Of a DNA stretch of 64,000 nucleotides, positions 1 to 8,645 are shown piece by piece (within the stretch, counting starts at the first letter, position 1; every line of letters begins with the position of its first letter). Location: contig CAVTGS010000019.1 in assembly GCA_963734295.1 (NCBI GenBank), forward strand, positions 54,546 through 118,545, in the 5' to 3' direction. The notes beneath the pieces were generated by a model. The model saw only the letters and a list, made by a program, of their open reading frames with translations. It was not told where the DNA came from and made no database searches. Position numbers and translations under genes: made by a program. Source of the DNA: JAEUMW01 sp963734295 (GTDB lineage: Bacteria; Pseudomonadota; Gammaproteobacteria; Burkholderiales; JAEUMW01).

Positions 1-291
1 CTCATCGGCAACGGTCGGCGTCGCGTCGGACATGAGGAGGGACTCGACATCGGGGGCCTCATCGTAGACCTGTATCCCCATGTCGTTGATCATGCTGATG
101 ATGTTCTCGATTTGCTCGGCATCCAGCATGTCGTCGGGAAGATGATCATTGATCTCGGCGTAGGTCAGGTAGCCCCGTTCCTTGCCGAGAACGATCAAGT
201 TCTTGAGCCGCATCCGACGCGCTTCGGCGTCATCAGGAAGCTGCGCGGCAGACTTGAGGAGTTCCCGATCCTTGTCCTTGTCTTTGGCCAT
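1..291 (-). CDS. rpoD: RNA polymerase sigma-70 factor RpoD, N-terminal part (cut by window edge)
   Basis: Principal sigma factor that directs RNA polymerase to housekeeping promoters. Only the first 97 codons are present, running off the left edge. They show the acidic, helical region 1.1 of group 1 sigma factors: a Lys/Asp-rich start, then LKNLIVLGKERGYLTYAEIN, then DDMLDAEQIENIISMINDMG, then an acidic linker (VYDEAPDVESLL). The DNA-binding regions 2-4 lie outside the window. The ATG at 291 is 33 bases after the dnaG stop, the usual dnaG-rpoD arrangement of the macromolecular synthesis operon. The identification rests on region 1.1 and on context. Confidence 0.93.
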   Translation of the reverse strand, partial: MAKDKDKDRELLKSAAQLPDDAEARRMRLKNLIVLGKERGYLTYAEINDHLPDDMLDAEQIENIISMINDMGIQVYDEAPDVESLLMSDATPTVADE

Positions 292-324
292 GTGTGTGGT
301 TATCCGATCATGCAGAAAAGCTTT

Positions 325-2107
325 CTAGTATATCACGCGTTCTGAACCACTCATTGGACCCCCAATCGCCGCACCGCGTTCGGCCAGAAGTCGCTGCAGT
401 TCGGAGCGTTCGTCCGGGCTGAGGGCAGCGAGAGGCTTGCCACCGAGTTGGAGAAGACGCGCTGTCCGGTAGCGTTCCTCGATCTGCCTCACCGCGGCCA
501 GGAACTCCGCTTCGGCGTCGAAATCGCCGATGCCGATTTCCATGATCTCCGCCGAAGCGTCGTTCAGCGCGGTTTCGTGGGGCGATCCACGAAAGTGATC
601 ACTCACAAGGGCAACCACGAGCCTATCGTCCAAGCGTGGATGGGCGGCGAGAAAATCAGTCAGCGCCAGCGTCGCCAGCGTGTCCGGATCACCCGAGTCA
701 ACCAGCGTCCGATCGACCGCCGCGGCGAGCCGCGGAGCAAAGAGCAGGCAGCGCAACAGCCGCCGCTGCGGCGAAATGGGGGCGACACGCCGAACGCGCT
801 CCGGCGATCGCCGTGACCACTGCACGGGTTGGACGTCGAGCTTGGCATCAGTCTCACGTTGATCGAGCCCCGCGAGCTCTGCGAGGCGTCTGCGGACTAT
901 GGCGGCAAGCGCCGGGGCTGCGATCTGCTTTACCAGCGGCTTTGCAGTCTGCAGCAAACGGGCACCCCCTTCTGGCGTGGCGAGATCGAGCGGACGGGAT
1001 AGCTCACGCAACAGAAATCCGGAAAGTGGCACGGCGTCGCGGATCAGACCTTCGAAACTCTCACGCCCCGCCTTGCGCACGAAGCTGTCCGGATCTTCCG
1101 CCTCCGGCAGGAACGCGAAGGCGACCTCCTTGCCGTCGACCAGTTGTCCGAGGCAGTTTTCGAGGGCACGCCACGCCGCGCGCCGACCTGCCTCGTCGCC
1201 GTCGAAACAGAACACGACCCGAGCGGCCTGCTTGAGCAGCTTCTGGACGTGAAAGGGGGTGGTCGCGGTACCGAGGGTGGCCACCGTATCTTCGATGCCG
1301 TGCTGCGCCAGGGCGACCACGTCCATGTAGCCTTCGACCACGATCACCCGGTCCGAGGCGCGGACGGCACCGCGCGCCTGATACAACCCGTAGATCTCGC
1401 GTCCCTTCTGGAATACCGTTGTTTCCGGTGAATTGAGGTACTTCGGTTCGCCCGGCGCCCAGCACGCGCCCCCCGAACCCCACGATATCGCCGCGGGGAT
1501 TCACGATCGGGAACACAATGCGATCGCGGAAGCGGTCGTAGCGCTTGCCGTCGTCGCCTTCGATGACGAGACCGGCATCGACCAGCACCTGCGCCCGATA
1601 GTCCGCGAAAACCGCGGCCAGATTCTGCCAACCGGGTGGCGCAAAACCGAGACCGAATCGGGCGGCGACCTCACCGGTCAGCCCGCGTCCCTTCAAGTAT
1701 GCAATCGCAGCTTCCGAGCGCTTGAGCTCGGCCTTGTAGAAGACGGCGGCCGCCTGCAGCGTCTCGGTGATGTCCTGCGCCAATTCCACCGGCTGGACGG
1801 AAGCGGCCTCCCCCCGCATCTCCGGGACCGTCATCCCCGCCTTTCCCGCCAGTTCCTCGATGGCCTCGACGAAGCCCAGACCCGAGTACTCCATGACGAA
1901 ACCGATGGCATTGCCGTGCGCACCGCAGCCAAAGCAGTGATAGAACTGCTTCGCCGGGCTAACGGTAAAAGACGGGGTCTTTTCGCTGTGGAAGGGGCAG
2001 CAAGCGACGAGATTCGCGCCCGCCCGTTTGAGCGGCAGATGGGATTCGACCACGTCGACGATGTCGAGGCGGTTCAACAGATCCTGGATGAAGGATTGGG
2101 GAATCAT
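325..2107 (-). CDS. dnaG: DNA primase DnaG (one frameshift in this sequence)
   Basis: Primase that makes RNA primers for replication together with the DnaB helicase. The N-terminal zinc-binding domain is visible (CCPFHSEKTPSF, then FYHCFGCGAHGNA, about residues 35-65). The TOPRIM core follows, with VVEGYMDVVAL and FCFDGDEAGRRAA. The reading frame breaks near 1451-1453: after GGRVLGAG the continuation (EPKYLNSPETTVFQKG) is in another frame, as if one base were inserted in a short C run. Joined, the protein is about 593 residues, normal for the family (E. coli 581). An essential gene broken at a short homopolymer suggests sequence error. It lies between yqeY and rpoD. Confidence 0.93.
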
Positions 2108-2248
2108 GACGCCCGGTCGACGAACAACCCCCGCATTATAGGCCCCCCTTGACGGTCGCTCCGACGCCGCGACGGAAGGCCCGATTCCGGCCGGATTCGC
2201 GAGGAGTGCCTGCCGGCAACGCTCGGGGGTGCGCCCCGGACGCCGGCG

Positions 2249-2695
2249 CTAACCCGCCAGTTTCGACTTCACGATCGCGGCGACCTGGGTCATGTCCGCC
2301 CGTCCAGCCAGCCTCGCCCTGAGCAGCGCCATGGCCTTCCCCATGCCCTGCGGTCCGCTAGCACCGGTCTCCGCAAGGGCTGCCGCCACGGCCTCTTCGA
2401 CCTCTGCCGCAGACAACTGGGCCGGCAGGTAAGTTTGCAGGAGTGCCACCTCGAACGCTTCGCTCCGGGCCAGATCCTCGCGGCCCCCGGCCTCGAACTG
2501 GGCGATGGAGTCGCGGCGCTGTTTGATCATCTTTTCGATGGTCACGAGGACCTCGGGATCCGCGAGTTCGCGTCGCTCATCGACCTCGCGCTGCTTGATG
2601 GCGGCGAGCAGGAGACGGATTGCCGCGAGCCGCGGACCATCCTTCGCGCGCATCGCGGCCTTCATGTCTTCGGTAACGCGAGCCTTGAGCGGCAT
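2249..2695 (-). CDS. yqeY: GatB/YqeY domain protein
   Basis: A 148-residue helical protein of the YqeY family, related to the tail domain of the amidotransferase GatB that binds tRNA. Its cellular role is not firmly established. Family marks are the start LKARVTEDMKAAMRAKD, the segment IRLLLAAIKQREVDER, the EKMIKQRRDSIAQFEAGGR block and the C-terminal GKAMALLRARLAGRADMTQV. The length is typical. It sits between rpsU and dnaG, where many proteobacteria keep it, which suggests co-transcription with the macromolecular synthesis operon. The 140 bases before dnaG hold no gene. Confidence 0.93.
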   Translation of the reverse strand: MPLKARVTEDMKAAMRAKDGPRLAAIRLLLAAIKQREVDERRELADPEVLVTIEKMIKQRRDSIAQFEAGGREDLARSEAFEVALLQTYLPAQLSAAEVEEAVAAALAETGASGPQGMGKAMALLRARLAGRADMTQVAAIVKSKLAG

Positions 2696-2758
2696 GGGAC
2701 CCAGGAAACGGGAACAGGCTACGGCGCTTCGCCGCGAGCCCGTGCGAAGCGGGACGAA

Positions 2759-2971
2759 TCAGTACAGGCGCTGCGGGAGCATCTGGCTGCGCAGACGCTT
2801 GTAGTGACGCTTCACGGCCGCGGCGAGCTTACGCTTGCGCTCCGAGGTCGGCTTCTCATAGAACTCGCGGGCACGAAGCTCGGTGAGGAGGCCGGTCTTT
2901 TCGATGGTTCGCTTGAAGCGACGCAGCGCCACTTCGAAGGGTTCGTTCTCTTTGACTCGTACGGTGGGCAT
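2759..2971 (-). CDS. rpsU: 30S ribosomal protein S21
   Basis: Small-subunit ribosomal protein needed for efficient initiation. The 70 residues begin MPTVRVKENEPFEVALRRFK and end in a very basic tail (RKRKLAAAVKRHYKRLRSQ), the standard S21 form and length. The frame stays open upstream, but the ATG at 2971 gives the conserved MPTVRV start. First gene of the rpsU-yqeY-dnaG-rpoD group and divergent from tsaD, with 94 bases between the two starts. That interval should hold promoters for both. Confidence 0.96.
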   Translation of the reverse strand: MPTVRVKENEPFEVALRRFKRTIEKTGLLTELRAREFYEKPTSERKRKLAAAVKRHYKRLRSQMLPQRLY

Positions 2972-3011
2972 GCTGAAGGACGCCTGGCAGTTCGTTTGTG
3001 GAAAGCCTTGT

Positions 3012-3041
3012 AATATATCAGTGTTCCATCGACTTTTGGAA
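3012..3041 (-). promoter_or_regulatory. Putative rpsU promoter
   Basis: On the minus strand TTCCAA (3041-3036) is followed after 18 bases by TATATT (3017-3012), about 40 bases before the rpsU start. The -10 is good and the -35 is only moderate. It lies in the rpsU/tsaD divergent gap, which is clearly more AT-rich than its surroundings. This is an inference from motif match only. Confidence 0.4.
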
Positions 3042-3065
3042 GCCCTGCGCGATCCGACTTGGACC

Positions 3066-4138
3066 ATGCCCGCATCTGACGCTGTAACCGTTACCGTGCG
3101 AGACCACCTGGCTGACCTGGCCGGACTGGTTCTCGGCATCGAAACGTCGTGCGACGAAACGGGCGTTGCACTATACGATTCCCGGCATGGGCTGATCGCG
3201 CACACGATTTTTTCCCAAGTCGAGCTGCACGCGGAATACGGCGGGGTGGTGCCCGAGCTCGCCTCTCGCGATCATGTGCGTCGCCTGCTGCCGCTGGTGC
3301 GGGATCTTCTCACCCACGCCGGTGCCTCTCTGACCGCGTTGAAAGCGGTGGCGTACACGCAAGGGCCCGGCCTCGCCGGGGCGCTCCTCGTGGGGGCGGG
3401 CACCGCTGCTGCCCTCGCCTATGCCCTGCGCATTCCGGCCGTGCCGGTGCATCACCTGGAAGGTCATCTGCTCTCGCCTCTGCTCGGCGAGCCCGCGCCC
3501 GAGTTTCCCTTTGTGTGCCTGCTCGTGTCCGGCGGTCACACCCAGTTGATGGAGGTGTGCGGCGTCGGGCGCTATCGCCTCCTCGGCGAGACCCTCGACG
3601 ACGCGGCCGGAGAAGCGTTCGACAAGACGGCGCAGCTTCTCGGGCTCGGTTATCCCGGCGGGCCCGCGCTCGCCCGCATCGCCGAAGCGGGTCGTGCGGA
3701 CCGGTTCCGGCTGCCGCGTCCCATGATCGCGAGCGCGGACCTCGATTTCAGCTTCAGCGGGCTCAAGACCGCCGTGTCGGTACTGGTCCGGGACCTGGAT
3801 CTGGACGACGCCACCCGTGCGGATGTAGCCGCGAGCTTCCAGGAAGCGATCGTCGATGTGCTGGCGGCGAAATCGGCAGCGGCACTGGAATGGACGGGGC
3901 TGCGTCAGCTCGTGGTGGCGGGCGGGGTCGGTGCGAACCAGGTGTTGCGGGAGCGTCTGCTCGCGCTCGGCAGCGCGCGCGGGATCCGGTGTTCTATCCG
4001 CGCCTCGAGTTTTGCACCGACAACGGCGCCATGATCGCGCTCGTGGGTGCGCTGCGTCTGGCGGGGGCGGCCCGCGGCGCGCTCGGCTTCGCGGTGCGGC
4101 CACGGTGGGATCTGGAAAGCCTGCCGGCTGCCCTCTGA
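3066..4138 (+). CDS. tsaD: tRNA N6-threonylcarbamoyladenosine synthase TsaD (one frameshift near its end)
   Basis: Catalytic subunit that transfers threonylcarbamoyl to A37 of ANN-decoding tRNAs, working with TsaB, TsaC and TsaE. Visible marks are the N-terminal VLGIETSCDETGVALYD, the metal-binding HHLEGHLLSPLL, the nucleotide loop VSGGHTQLMEV and VVAGGVGANQVLRERL. The frame breaks near 3988-3989, where one G seems to be missing. The shifted frame supplies the expected tail FYPRLEFCTDNGAMIALVGA and stops at 4138. Start choice is uncertain: ATG 3066 gives about 18 residues before the conserved VLGIETS, and GTG 3096 is an alternative. The gene is convergent with plsY, 17 bases away. Confidence 0.93.
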
Positions 4139-4155
4139 ACCGCGGCTGCGGCACG

Positions 4156-4749
4156 TCACACGACCTTGCCTTCGGTGCCGTCCAGGAGCTTCCGGATATT
4201 GGCGCGGTGACGCCAGATGAGAAGCACGGTCATCACGAGAATGACCGCCGTGTACGCGCCGCCGCCGAGGAAATACCAGCCCGCGACGGGCGCAGCAATG
4301 GACGCTGCGAGCGCACCGACCGACGAGATCCGGGTCACGGCAAACAGGGCGGCCCACGCCACCATGGCCGTCAGTCCGACGGGCAGACCGAACGCGAACA
4401 GGATGCCCGCAGCCGTTGCCACACCTTTGCCGCCCTGGAAACGGAAGAAGACGGGATAGAGGTGACCCAGAAAGGCGGCGAGGCCCGCCAGCGGAATCAC
4501 GCTGCTGGACGCGCCGAATTGCGGGCCCACGAGTCTTGCCAGCCATACCGCCGCCACGCCCTTCAGGACATCGCCGCCCAAGGTGAGCGCGGCAGCGGTT
4601 TTCTTGCCCGAGCGCAGAACGTTGGTCGCGCCCGGATTGCCGGAGCCATAGCTGCGCGGATCGGGCAGACCGAGCACCGCACTCACGATCACGGCGAAGG
4701 ACACCGAACCGATCAGGTAGGCGAGCACCACCAGAAGCACACTGGCCAA
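4156..4749 (-). CDS. plsY: Glycerol-3-phosphate acyltransferase PlsY
   Basis: Inner-membrane enzyme that acylates glycerol-3-phosphate using acyl-phosphate, the first step of phospholipid synthesis. The 197-residue protein is very hydrophobic, with about five membrane segments. It carries the three family motifs: SYGSGNPGATNVLRSGKK (motif 1), GHLYPVFFRFQGGKGVATAAG (motif 2) and the C-terminal LLIWRHRANIRKLLDGTE. Length matches the family. It is divergent from folB, a pairing common in proteobacteria, and convergent with tsaD. Confidence 0.96.
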   Translation of the reverse strand: MASVLLVVLAYLIGSVSFAVIVSAVLGLPDPRSYGSGNPGATNVLRSGKKTAAALTLGGDVLKGVAAVWLARLVGPQFGASSSVIPLAGLAAFLGHLYPVFFRFQGGKGVATAAGILFAFGLPVGLTAMVAWAALFAVTRISSVGALAASIAAPVAGWYFLGGGAYTAVILVMTVLLIWRHRANIRKLLDGTEGKVV

Positions 4750-4843
4750 CGCAGACGCTCTCCGGGACAGGGGATCGGGCCGGCGGCGGGACCGCCGCTC
4801 TGCTGTTGATTACAATCGCGATGTGATTTTACGACACGGCGCC

Positions 4844-5201
4844 ATGGACATCATCTTCATCCAGGACTTCCGGGTGGAAACCCTGATCGGCATCTACGAG
4901 TGGGAGCGCCGCGTCCCGCAGACGATCCAGATCGATCTCGAGATCGGCAATCCGGGCAGCCGCGCCGCGAGTACCGACAACATCGACGACACGATCGACT
5001 ACGGTGCGGTCGTCAATCGCATCGAGGAAACGCTCAGGCAGCAGCACTTCCTGCTGCTCGAACGCCTCGCCGAACACATTGCCGACATCGTCCTCGGCGA
5101 GTTCAAGTCGCCCTGGGTCAAGGTCAGCGTTGCAAAGCTGCAACTCCTGCGCGGGCGTGAAGCGGCTCGGCGTGACCATCGAGCGCGGCTCACGCGCCTG
5201 A
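4844..5201 (+). CDS. folB: Dihydroneopterin aldolase FolB (frameshift near C-terminus)
   Basis: Cytosolic folate-pathway enzyme converting dihydroneopterin to hydroxymethyl-dihydropterin and glycolaldehyde. The protein starts MDIIFIQDFRVETLIGIYEW, has the YGAVVNRIEE segment and the FLLLERLAEHIADIVL helix, all typical. The frame breaks near 5153-5155 (one extra G in a short G run). In the other frame it ends VKRLGVTIERGSRA at 5201, the expected FolB tail, for about 118 residues. Without correction the frame runs on for hundreds of codons antisense to xerD, which is spurious. The ATG at 4844 was preferred to one seven codons upstream because it gives the conserved start. Confidence 0.9.
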
Positions 5202-5218
5202 GACGTGCGCGGCGATGC

Positions 5219-6115
5219 TCACCCGCGCGGATGGTGCTTCGCGTGCAGCTGTTTCAGCCGCTCACGGGCGACGTGCGTGTAGATCTGTGTCGTCGAGATG
5301 TCCGCATGGCCGAGCAGCAGCTGTACTACGCGCAAATCCGCGCCGTGATTGAGCAGATGCGTCGCGAAGGCATGGCGCACGCTGTGGGGCGAGATCGCGG
5401 CCGCGATGCCCGCCGCGGCCGCATGTCGCTTGATGAGGCGCCAGAACATCTGGCGCGTCATCGCCCCACCGCGCGCCGTGACGAACAGGGCTTCGCTGCC
5501 GCGGCCGGCCAGCAGCACGGGGCGTGCTGCGCGAAGATAACGGCAGATCCAGGCGAGCGCCTCCTCCCCCAGCGGCACCAGCCGCTCCTTGGCGCCCTTG
5601 CCCATCACGCGCACGACGCCCATGTCCTGGCTCACCTGCGCCAGCCCGAGCCCCACCAGCTCCGACACGCGCAGCCCGCTCGCATACAGTGTCTCGAGCA
5701 TGGCGCGGTCGCGCAAGCCCAGCGCGGTGTCCGGATTCGGGCTTCCCAACAGGCGCTCGACGTCGTCCTCGGTCAGGATCGTGGGCAGACTGCGCGGGAG
5801 CTTCGGGGCCTCGATGCGAAGCGTCGGGTCGACCTGAATTCGCCCTTGGCGCAAGAGGTGGCCGTAGAACCGCTTCAGACTCGACAGCAACCGACTCGTC
5901 GTGCGCGGCTTGGCCTTCTGCGCGAACTTGTACGCCAGATATTCGAGCAGGTCGCCGCGTTGTGCATCGGGCAAAGCCCGCCCCCCGCGCTGCGCGAGCC
6001 AGTCGCGGAATTGGCGCAGGTCGGTGCGATAGCTCTGCAGCGTGCTGCGGGAGAGCCCGTCTTCGAGCCAGAGCGCGTCGCAGAAGAGATCCAGGAGCTC
6101 GTCACCTGCACTCAT
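5219..6115 (-). CDS. xerD: Site-specific tyrosine recombinase XerD
   Basis: Tyrosine recombinase that, with XerC, resolves chromosome dimers at dif during division. 298 residues, the usual length. The N-terminal SAM-like core-binding domain is about residues 1-100. The catalytic set is in the C-terminal domain: Arg in ASGLRVSELVGL, Lys in VMGKGAKERLVPLG, HxxR in SPHSVRHAFATHLL, His in LLGHADISTTQIYTHV and Tyr in the same stretch. LRxGRIQVDPT and the overall pattern fit XerD better than XerC or phage integrases. No att-like repeats flank it. It overlaps the end of ogt by 14 bases, suggesting coupled translation. Confidence 0.92.
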   Translation of the reverse strand: MSAGDELLDLFCDALWLEDGLSRSTLQSYRTDLRQFRDWLAQRGGRALPDAQRGDLLEYLAYKFAQKAKPRTTSRLLSSLKRFYGHLLRQGRIQVDPTLRIEAPKLPRSLPTILTEDDVERLLGSPNPDTALGLRDRAMLETLYASGLRVSELVGLGLAQVSQDMGVVRVMGKGAKERLVPLGEEALAWICRYLRAARPVLLAGRGSEALFVTARGGAMTRQMFWRLIKRHAAAAGIAAAISPHSVRHAFATHLLNHGADLRVVQLLLGHADISTTQIYTHVARERLKQLHAKHHPRG

Positions 6116-6578
6116 GGTCGAGGAGCCAGCGCTTGACCGCGAGACAGAATCCGCCCTGCGCGTTCATGAAGCCGCCGAGGCCGTGGCTGCCGACCACGCG
6201 GTGACAGGGAATCACCAGCGGTACCCGGTTCGCGCCGCAGGCGTTACCCACGGCCCGCGCGCCCGATCCGGTCCGCGCCGCGACCTCGGCATAGGCACGC
6301 GTTTCTCCGCATGGTATCCGCGCCACTTCGTCCCAGACCCGACGCTGGAACACGGTGCCGCCCACGGCGATGGGCAGGTCGAAGCGCAACCGCGGTTCGT
6401 CGAGATACGCCCGCAACTGCCGGCAGACTTCGGCAGTGAAGGGATCCCGTGCGGCGAGCCGCGGCGCGTCCAGCGCGAGGAAATCGATGCCGACCAGGAC
6501 ATCGCACTCGGTGCGCACACCCAGTACCGCGAAAGGCGTGCGCACCCGGGCCTGATAATCCGCGCGTTTTGCTTTCAT
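6102..6578 (-). CDS. ogt: Methylated-DNA--protein-cysteine methyltransferase
   Basis: Suicide repair protein that removes O6-alkyl groups from guanine onto its own cysteine. The active-site motif IPCHRVVGSHGLGGF is present, preceded by the helix-turn-helix segment TRAYAEVAARTG and the arginine-finger region GSGARAVGNACGANRVPL. The 158 residues fit the Ogt/MGMT family, with a short N-terminal domain and no Ada regulatory domain. It overlaps xerD by 14 bases at its 3' end. The separation from rplS by a terminator-like hairpin suggests its own promoter, which was not resolved. Confidence 0.92.
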   Translation of the reverse strand: MKAKRADYQARVRTPFAVLGVRTECDVLVGIDFLALDAPRLAARDPFTAEVCRQLRAYLDEPRLRFDLPIAVGGTVFQRRVWDEVARIPCGETRAYAEVAARTGSGARAVGNACGANRVPLVIPCHRVVGSHGLGGFMNAQGGFCLAVKRWLLDHECR

Positions 6579-6603
6579 GTCGGCGATGTCATCGCGGGGG
6601 CGA

Positions 6604-6631
6604 AATGAAAAGGGGCGGCCGCAACCGCCCC
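6604..6631 (-). terminator. Rho-independent terminator after rplS
   Basis: On the minus strand GGGGCGG (6631-6625) pairs with CCGCCCC (6618-6612) around a six-base loop and is followed by TTTTCATTT. It lies about 25 bases after the rplS stop and plausibly ends the rpsP-rimM-trmD-rplS transcript. Confidence 0.75.
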
Positions 6632-6653
6632 CGCCGCCCGCTGCGGAACCTGC

Positions 6654-7034
6654 TCACTCCGATGCAGTTGCCTTGCTGCTCGCTGCTATCTTCTCGCGAA
6701 TGCGCGCGGACTTGCCGGACCGGCTGCGCAAGTAATAGAGCTTGGCACGCCGCACGTCGCCGCGGCGCTTCACCTCGATGCTGGCAATCAGCGGGGAGTA
6801 GGTCTGGAAGGTCCGCTCCACGCCCTCACCGGAGGAAATCTTGCGTACGGTGAACGAGGAGTTGAGGCCGCGGTTGCGACGCGCGATCACCACCCCCTCG
6901 TAGGCCTGGACGCGTTTGCGCTCGCCCTCGACCACGTTCACGCTCACGACCACCGTATCGCCCGGCGCGAAGTCGGGAAGCGATTTGGCCAGACGCTGCA
7001 CCTCTTCCTGCTCAAGCTGTTTGAGAATGTTCAT
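6654..7034 (-). CDS. rplS: 50S ribosomal protein L19
   Basis: Large-subunit protein at the 30S-50S interface. It starts MNILKQLEQEEVQRLAKSLP, has the PGDTVVVSVNVVEGERKRVQ beta-barrel segment, the motif IARRNRGLNSSFTVRKIS and the end AKLYYLRSRSGKSARIREK, all diagnostic. 126 residues, with a slightly extended C-terminus. An upstream in-frame codon exists, but ATG 7034 gives the conserved start. The start lies inside the last 23 bases of trmD, implying translational coupling. Confidence 0.95.
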   Translation of the reverse strand: MNILKQLEQEEVQRLAKSLPDFAPGDTVVVSVNVVEGERKRVQAYEGVVIARRNRGLNSSFTVRKISSGEGVERTFQTYSPLIASIEVKRRGDVRRAKLYYLRSRSGKSARIREKIAASSKATASE

Positions 7035-7800
7035 GTTCTGCTCCTCGATCCGCAAATTCCTTCAAGAACTCTTCCAGCAGCGCCTGCTCGTCGGCACTCA
7101 TGCCGCGCTTCTCGAGCAGGTCGGGCCGCCGCAGATGGGTCCGGCCGAGCCCCTGCTTGAGCCGCCAGCGGCGTATCTCGGCGTGATGCCCCGACATGAG
7201 GACCGGCGGCACCACGTCGCCGTCGTATACCTCTGGCCGCGTGTAGTGAGGACAGTCCAGCAGACCGTCCACGAACGAATCCTCCTGTACGGAGTCCGCG
7301 TCGCCGAGCGCGCCCGGCAGCTGCCGCACCACGCAATCGATCAGGATCATCGCCGGCAACTCGCCGCCCGTGACCACGTAGTCCCCGACGCTGATCTCGT
7401 CATCCACGTCGCGCTCGACGACCCGCTCGTCCACCCCTTCGTAGCGACCCGCAACCAGGATGAGCCCGGGATGCGCCGCGAGCGCCACCACCTTGCGATG
7501 ATCCAGCACCTCGCCCTGCGGCGACAGATAGATTACCCGGGAGCCCTGAGCGCCGCAGCTTCGCTGCCGCTGCCTGGCGGCCTGGATCGCTCGTTCGAGC
7601 GGCGCGGCGAGCATCACCATGCCGGGCCCGCCGCCGAACGGCCGATCGTCCACGCTCCGGTGCGGATCGGACGTGAAGTCCCGCGGGTTCCACGCCACTA
7701 GGTCCCACAACCCCTGATCGCGGGCGCGGCCCGTGATGCCGAAGGCGGTTACCGCTTCGAACATCTGCGGAAAGATGCTGATTACGTCCACATGGAGCAT
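7012..7800 (-). CDS. trmD: tRNA (guanine-37-N1)-methyltransferase TrmD
   Basis: Makes m1G37 in tRNAs with G36, which prevents frameshifting. A SPOUT-fold enzyme with a trefoil knot: the N-terminus MLHVDVISIFPQMFEAV, then RPFGGGPGMVM, the cofactor loop LILVAGRYEGVDERVVE, DEISVGDYVVTGGELPAM and YTRPEVYDG. The length of about 262 residues is normal. ATG 7800 was chosen because a GGAG lies about ten bases upstream; a GTG two codons earlier is possible. Third gene of the rpsP operon, with its end overlapping the rplS start. Confidence 0.95.
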   Translation of the reverse strand: MLHVDVISIFPQMFEAVTAFGITGRARDQGLWDLVAWNPRDFTSDPHRSVDDRPFGGGPGMVMLAAPLERAIQAARQRQRSCGAQGSRVIYLSPQGEVLDHRKVVALAAHPGLILVAGRYEGVDERVVERDVDDEISVGDYVVTGGELPAMILIDCVVRQLPGALGDADSVQEDSFVDGLLDCPHYTRPEVYDGDVVPPVLMSGHHAEIRRWRLKQGLGRTHLRRPDLLEKRGMSADEQALLEEFLKEFADRGAEHEHSQTA

Positions 7801-7822
7801 GCGCACCCGGCTCCGTGATCCT

Positions 7823-8302
7823 TCAGCAATCCGACGCCCAGTCGACCCTGAGCCGGGCGCCCGCGAGATCGACCTCGACGATCACCGGGGCGATGAAGGG
7901 AATCAATCGCTCGCGGTCGCCCCGGACCACCAGCACGTCGTTGGCGCCGGTCTCGATCAGCGAAGCCACGGTCCCCAGCGCCTCGCCTTCGACATTCAGC
8001 ACATTGAGCCCGATGAGGTCAGCCCAGTAAAATTCGTCCGCCTCGGTCTTGGGCAGGGCTGCGCGCGGCACCGCGATATCGAGCTTCGTGAGCATCGCGG
8101 CCGCATTGCGGTCGTCGCACCCTTCGAGCTTCACGGCGAGCCCCTGGGGTTGGCATTCGACGGCCTCCACCTGCCACGGCGCCCAGTCTGCCTGCCCCCC
8201 CAGCCACCACCGGGGATAGCTCGCAAGGGCGTCGGCTGCCTCGGTATACGCTCGTACGCGAATCCAGCCGCGCACGCCGTGCGGAGCGACCACCCGCCCC
8301 AT
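7823..8302 (-). CDS. rimM: 16S rRNA processing/maturation factor RimM
   Basis: Binds S19 and helps mature the 30S head. The start MGRVVAPHGVRGWIRVRAYT is the classic RimM N-terminal barrel. The C-terminal PRC-barrel carries EFYWADLIGLNVLNVEGE, TGANDVLVVRGDRERLIPF and IVEVDLAGARLRVDW. ATG 8302 is preferred; two adjacent GTG codons just upstream (8308 and 8305) are alternatives. About 159 residues, slightly short but in range. It lies 13 bases after rpsP and before trmD, in canonical order. Confidence 0.93.
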   Translation of the reverse strand: MGRVVAPHGVRGWIRVRAYTEAADALASYPRWWLGGQADWAPWQVEAVECQPQGLAVKLEGCDDRNAAAMLTKLDIAVPRAALPKTEADEFYWADLIGLNVLNVEGEALGTVASLIETGANDVLVVRGDRERLIPFIAPVIVEVDLAGARLRVDWASDC

Positions 8303-8315
8303 CACCACCAGCCGC

Positions 8316-8570
8316 TCAGACCTTGGCGACCTCACCGTATTGCTTGACGAGGCGCTGTACGGTGTCCGACGGCTTGGCCCCCTTCCCCTTCCAGAACTCG
8401 AGCCGCGCGAGATCGATCCGCAGCGACTCGCGCCCTTCCGGAGCCTTGGGGTCGTAGAAGCCCACGCGCTCGACGAAACGCCCGTCCCGCGCATTGCGGG
8501 AGTCGGTCACGACGACGTTGAAGAAGGGCCGCTTCTTCGCCCCACCCCGTGCCAGCCTGATCACAACCAT
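8316..8570 (-). CDS. rpsP: 30S ribosomal protein S16
   Basis: Small-subunit assembly protein. The 84 residues start MVVIRLARGGAKKRPFFNVV and contain TDSRNARDGRFVERVGFYDP and LEFWKGKGAKPSDTVQRLVK, matching S16 throughout. First gene of rpsP-rimM-trmD-rplS. A strong promoter lies 35-65 bases upstream. Confidence 0.96.
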   Translation of the reverse strand: MVVIRLARGGAKKRPFFNVVVTDSRNARDGRFVERVGFYDPKAPEGRESLRIDLARLEFWKGKGAKPSDTVQRLVKQYGEVAKV

Positions 8571-8604
8571 GTCACGTCCGCCCAGAAATGCCGAAAAGCC
8601 GACG

Positions 8605-8634
8605 AGTATATTCCCGTTCGCTTCGATCTGACAA
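8605..8634 (-). promoter_or_regulatory. Sigma-70 promoter of the rpsP operon
   Basis: Minus strand: TTGTCA (8634-8629), an 18-base spacer, then TATACT (8610-8605). Both hexamers match the sigma-70 consensus at five of six positions. It is placed between ffh and rpsP, about 35 bases before the rpsP start. Confidence 0.7.
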
Positions 8635-8645
8635 GAACATACCCT

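Noticed and set aside
1061..2107. Programmed frameshift in dnaG or secA
   Set aside because: No slippery sequence with a conserved structure was evident, and similar breaks occur in many unrelated genes in this window.
5219..6115. XerD-like recombinase as integrase of a genomic island
   Set aside because: Full XerD pattern and housekeeping neighbours; no att repeats, no cargo genes and no tRNA next to it.
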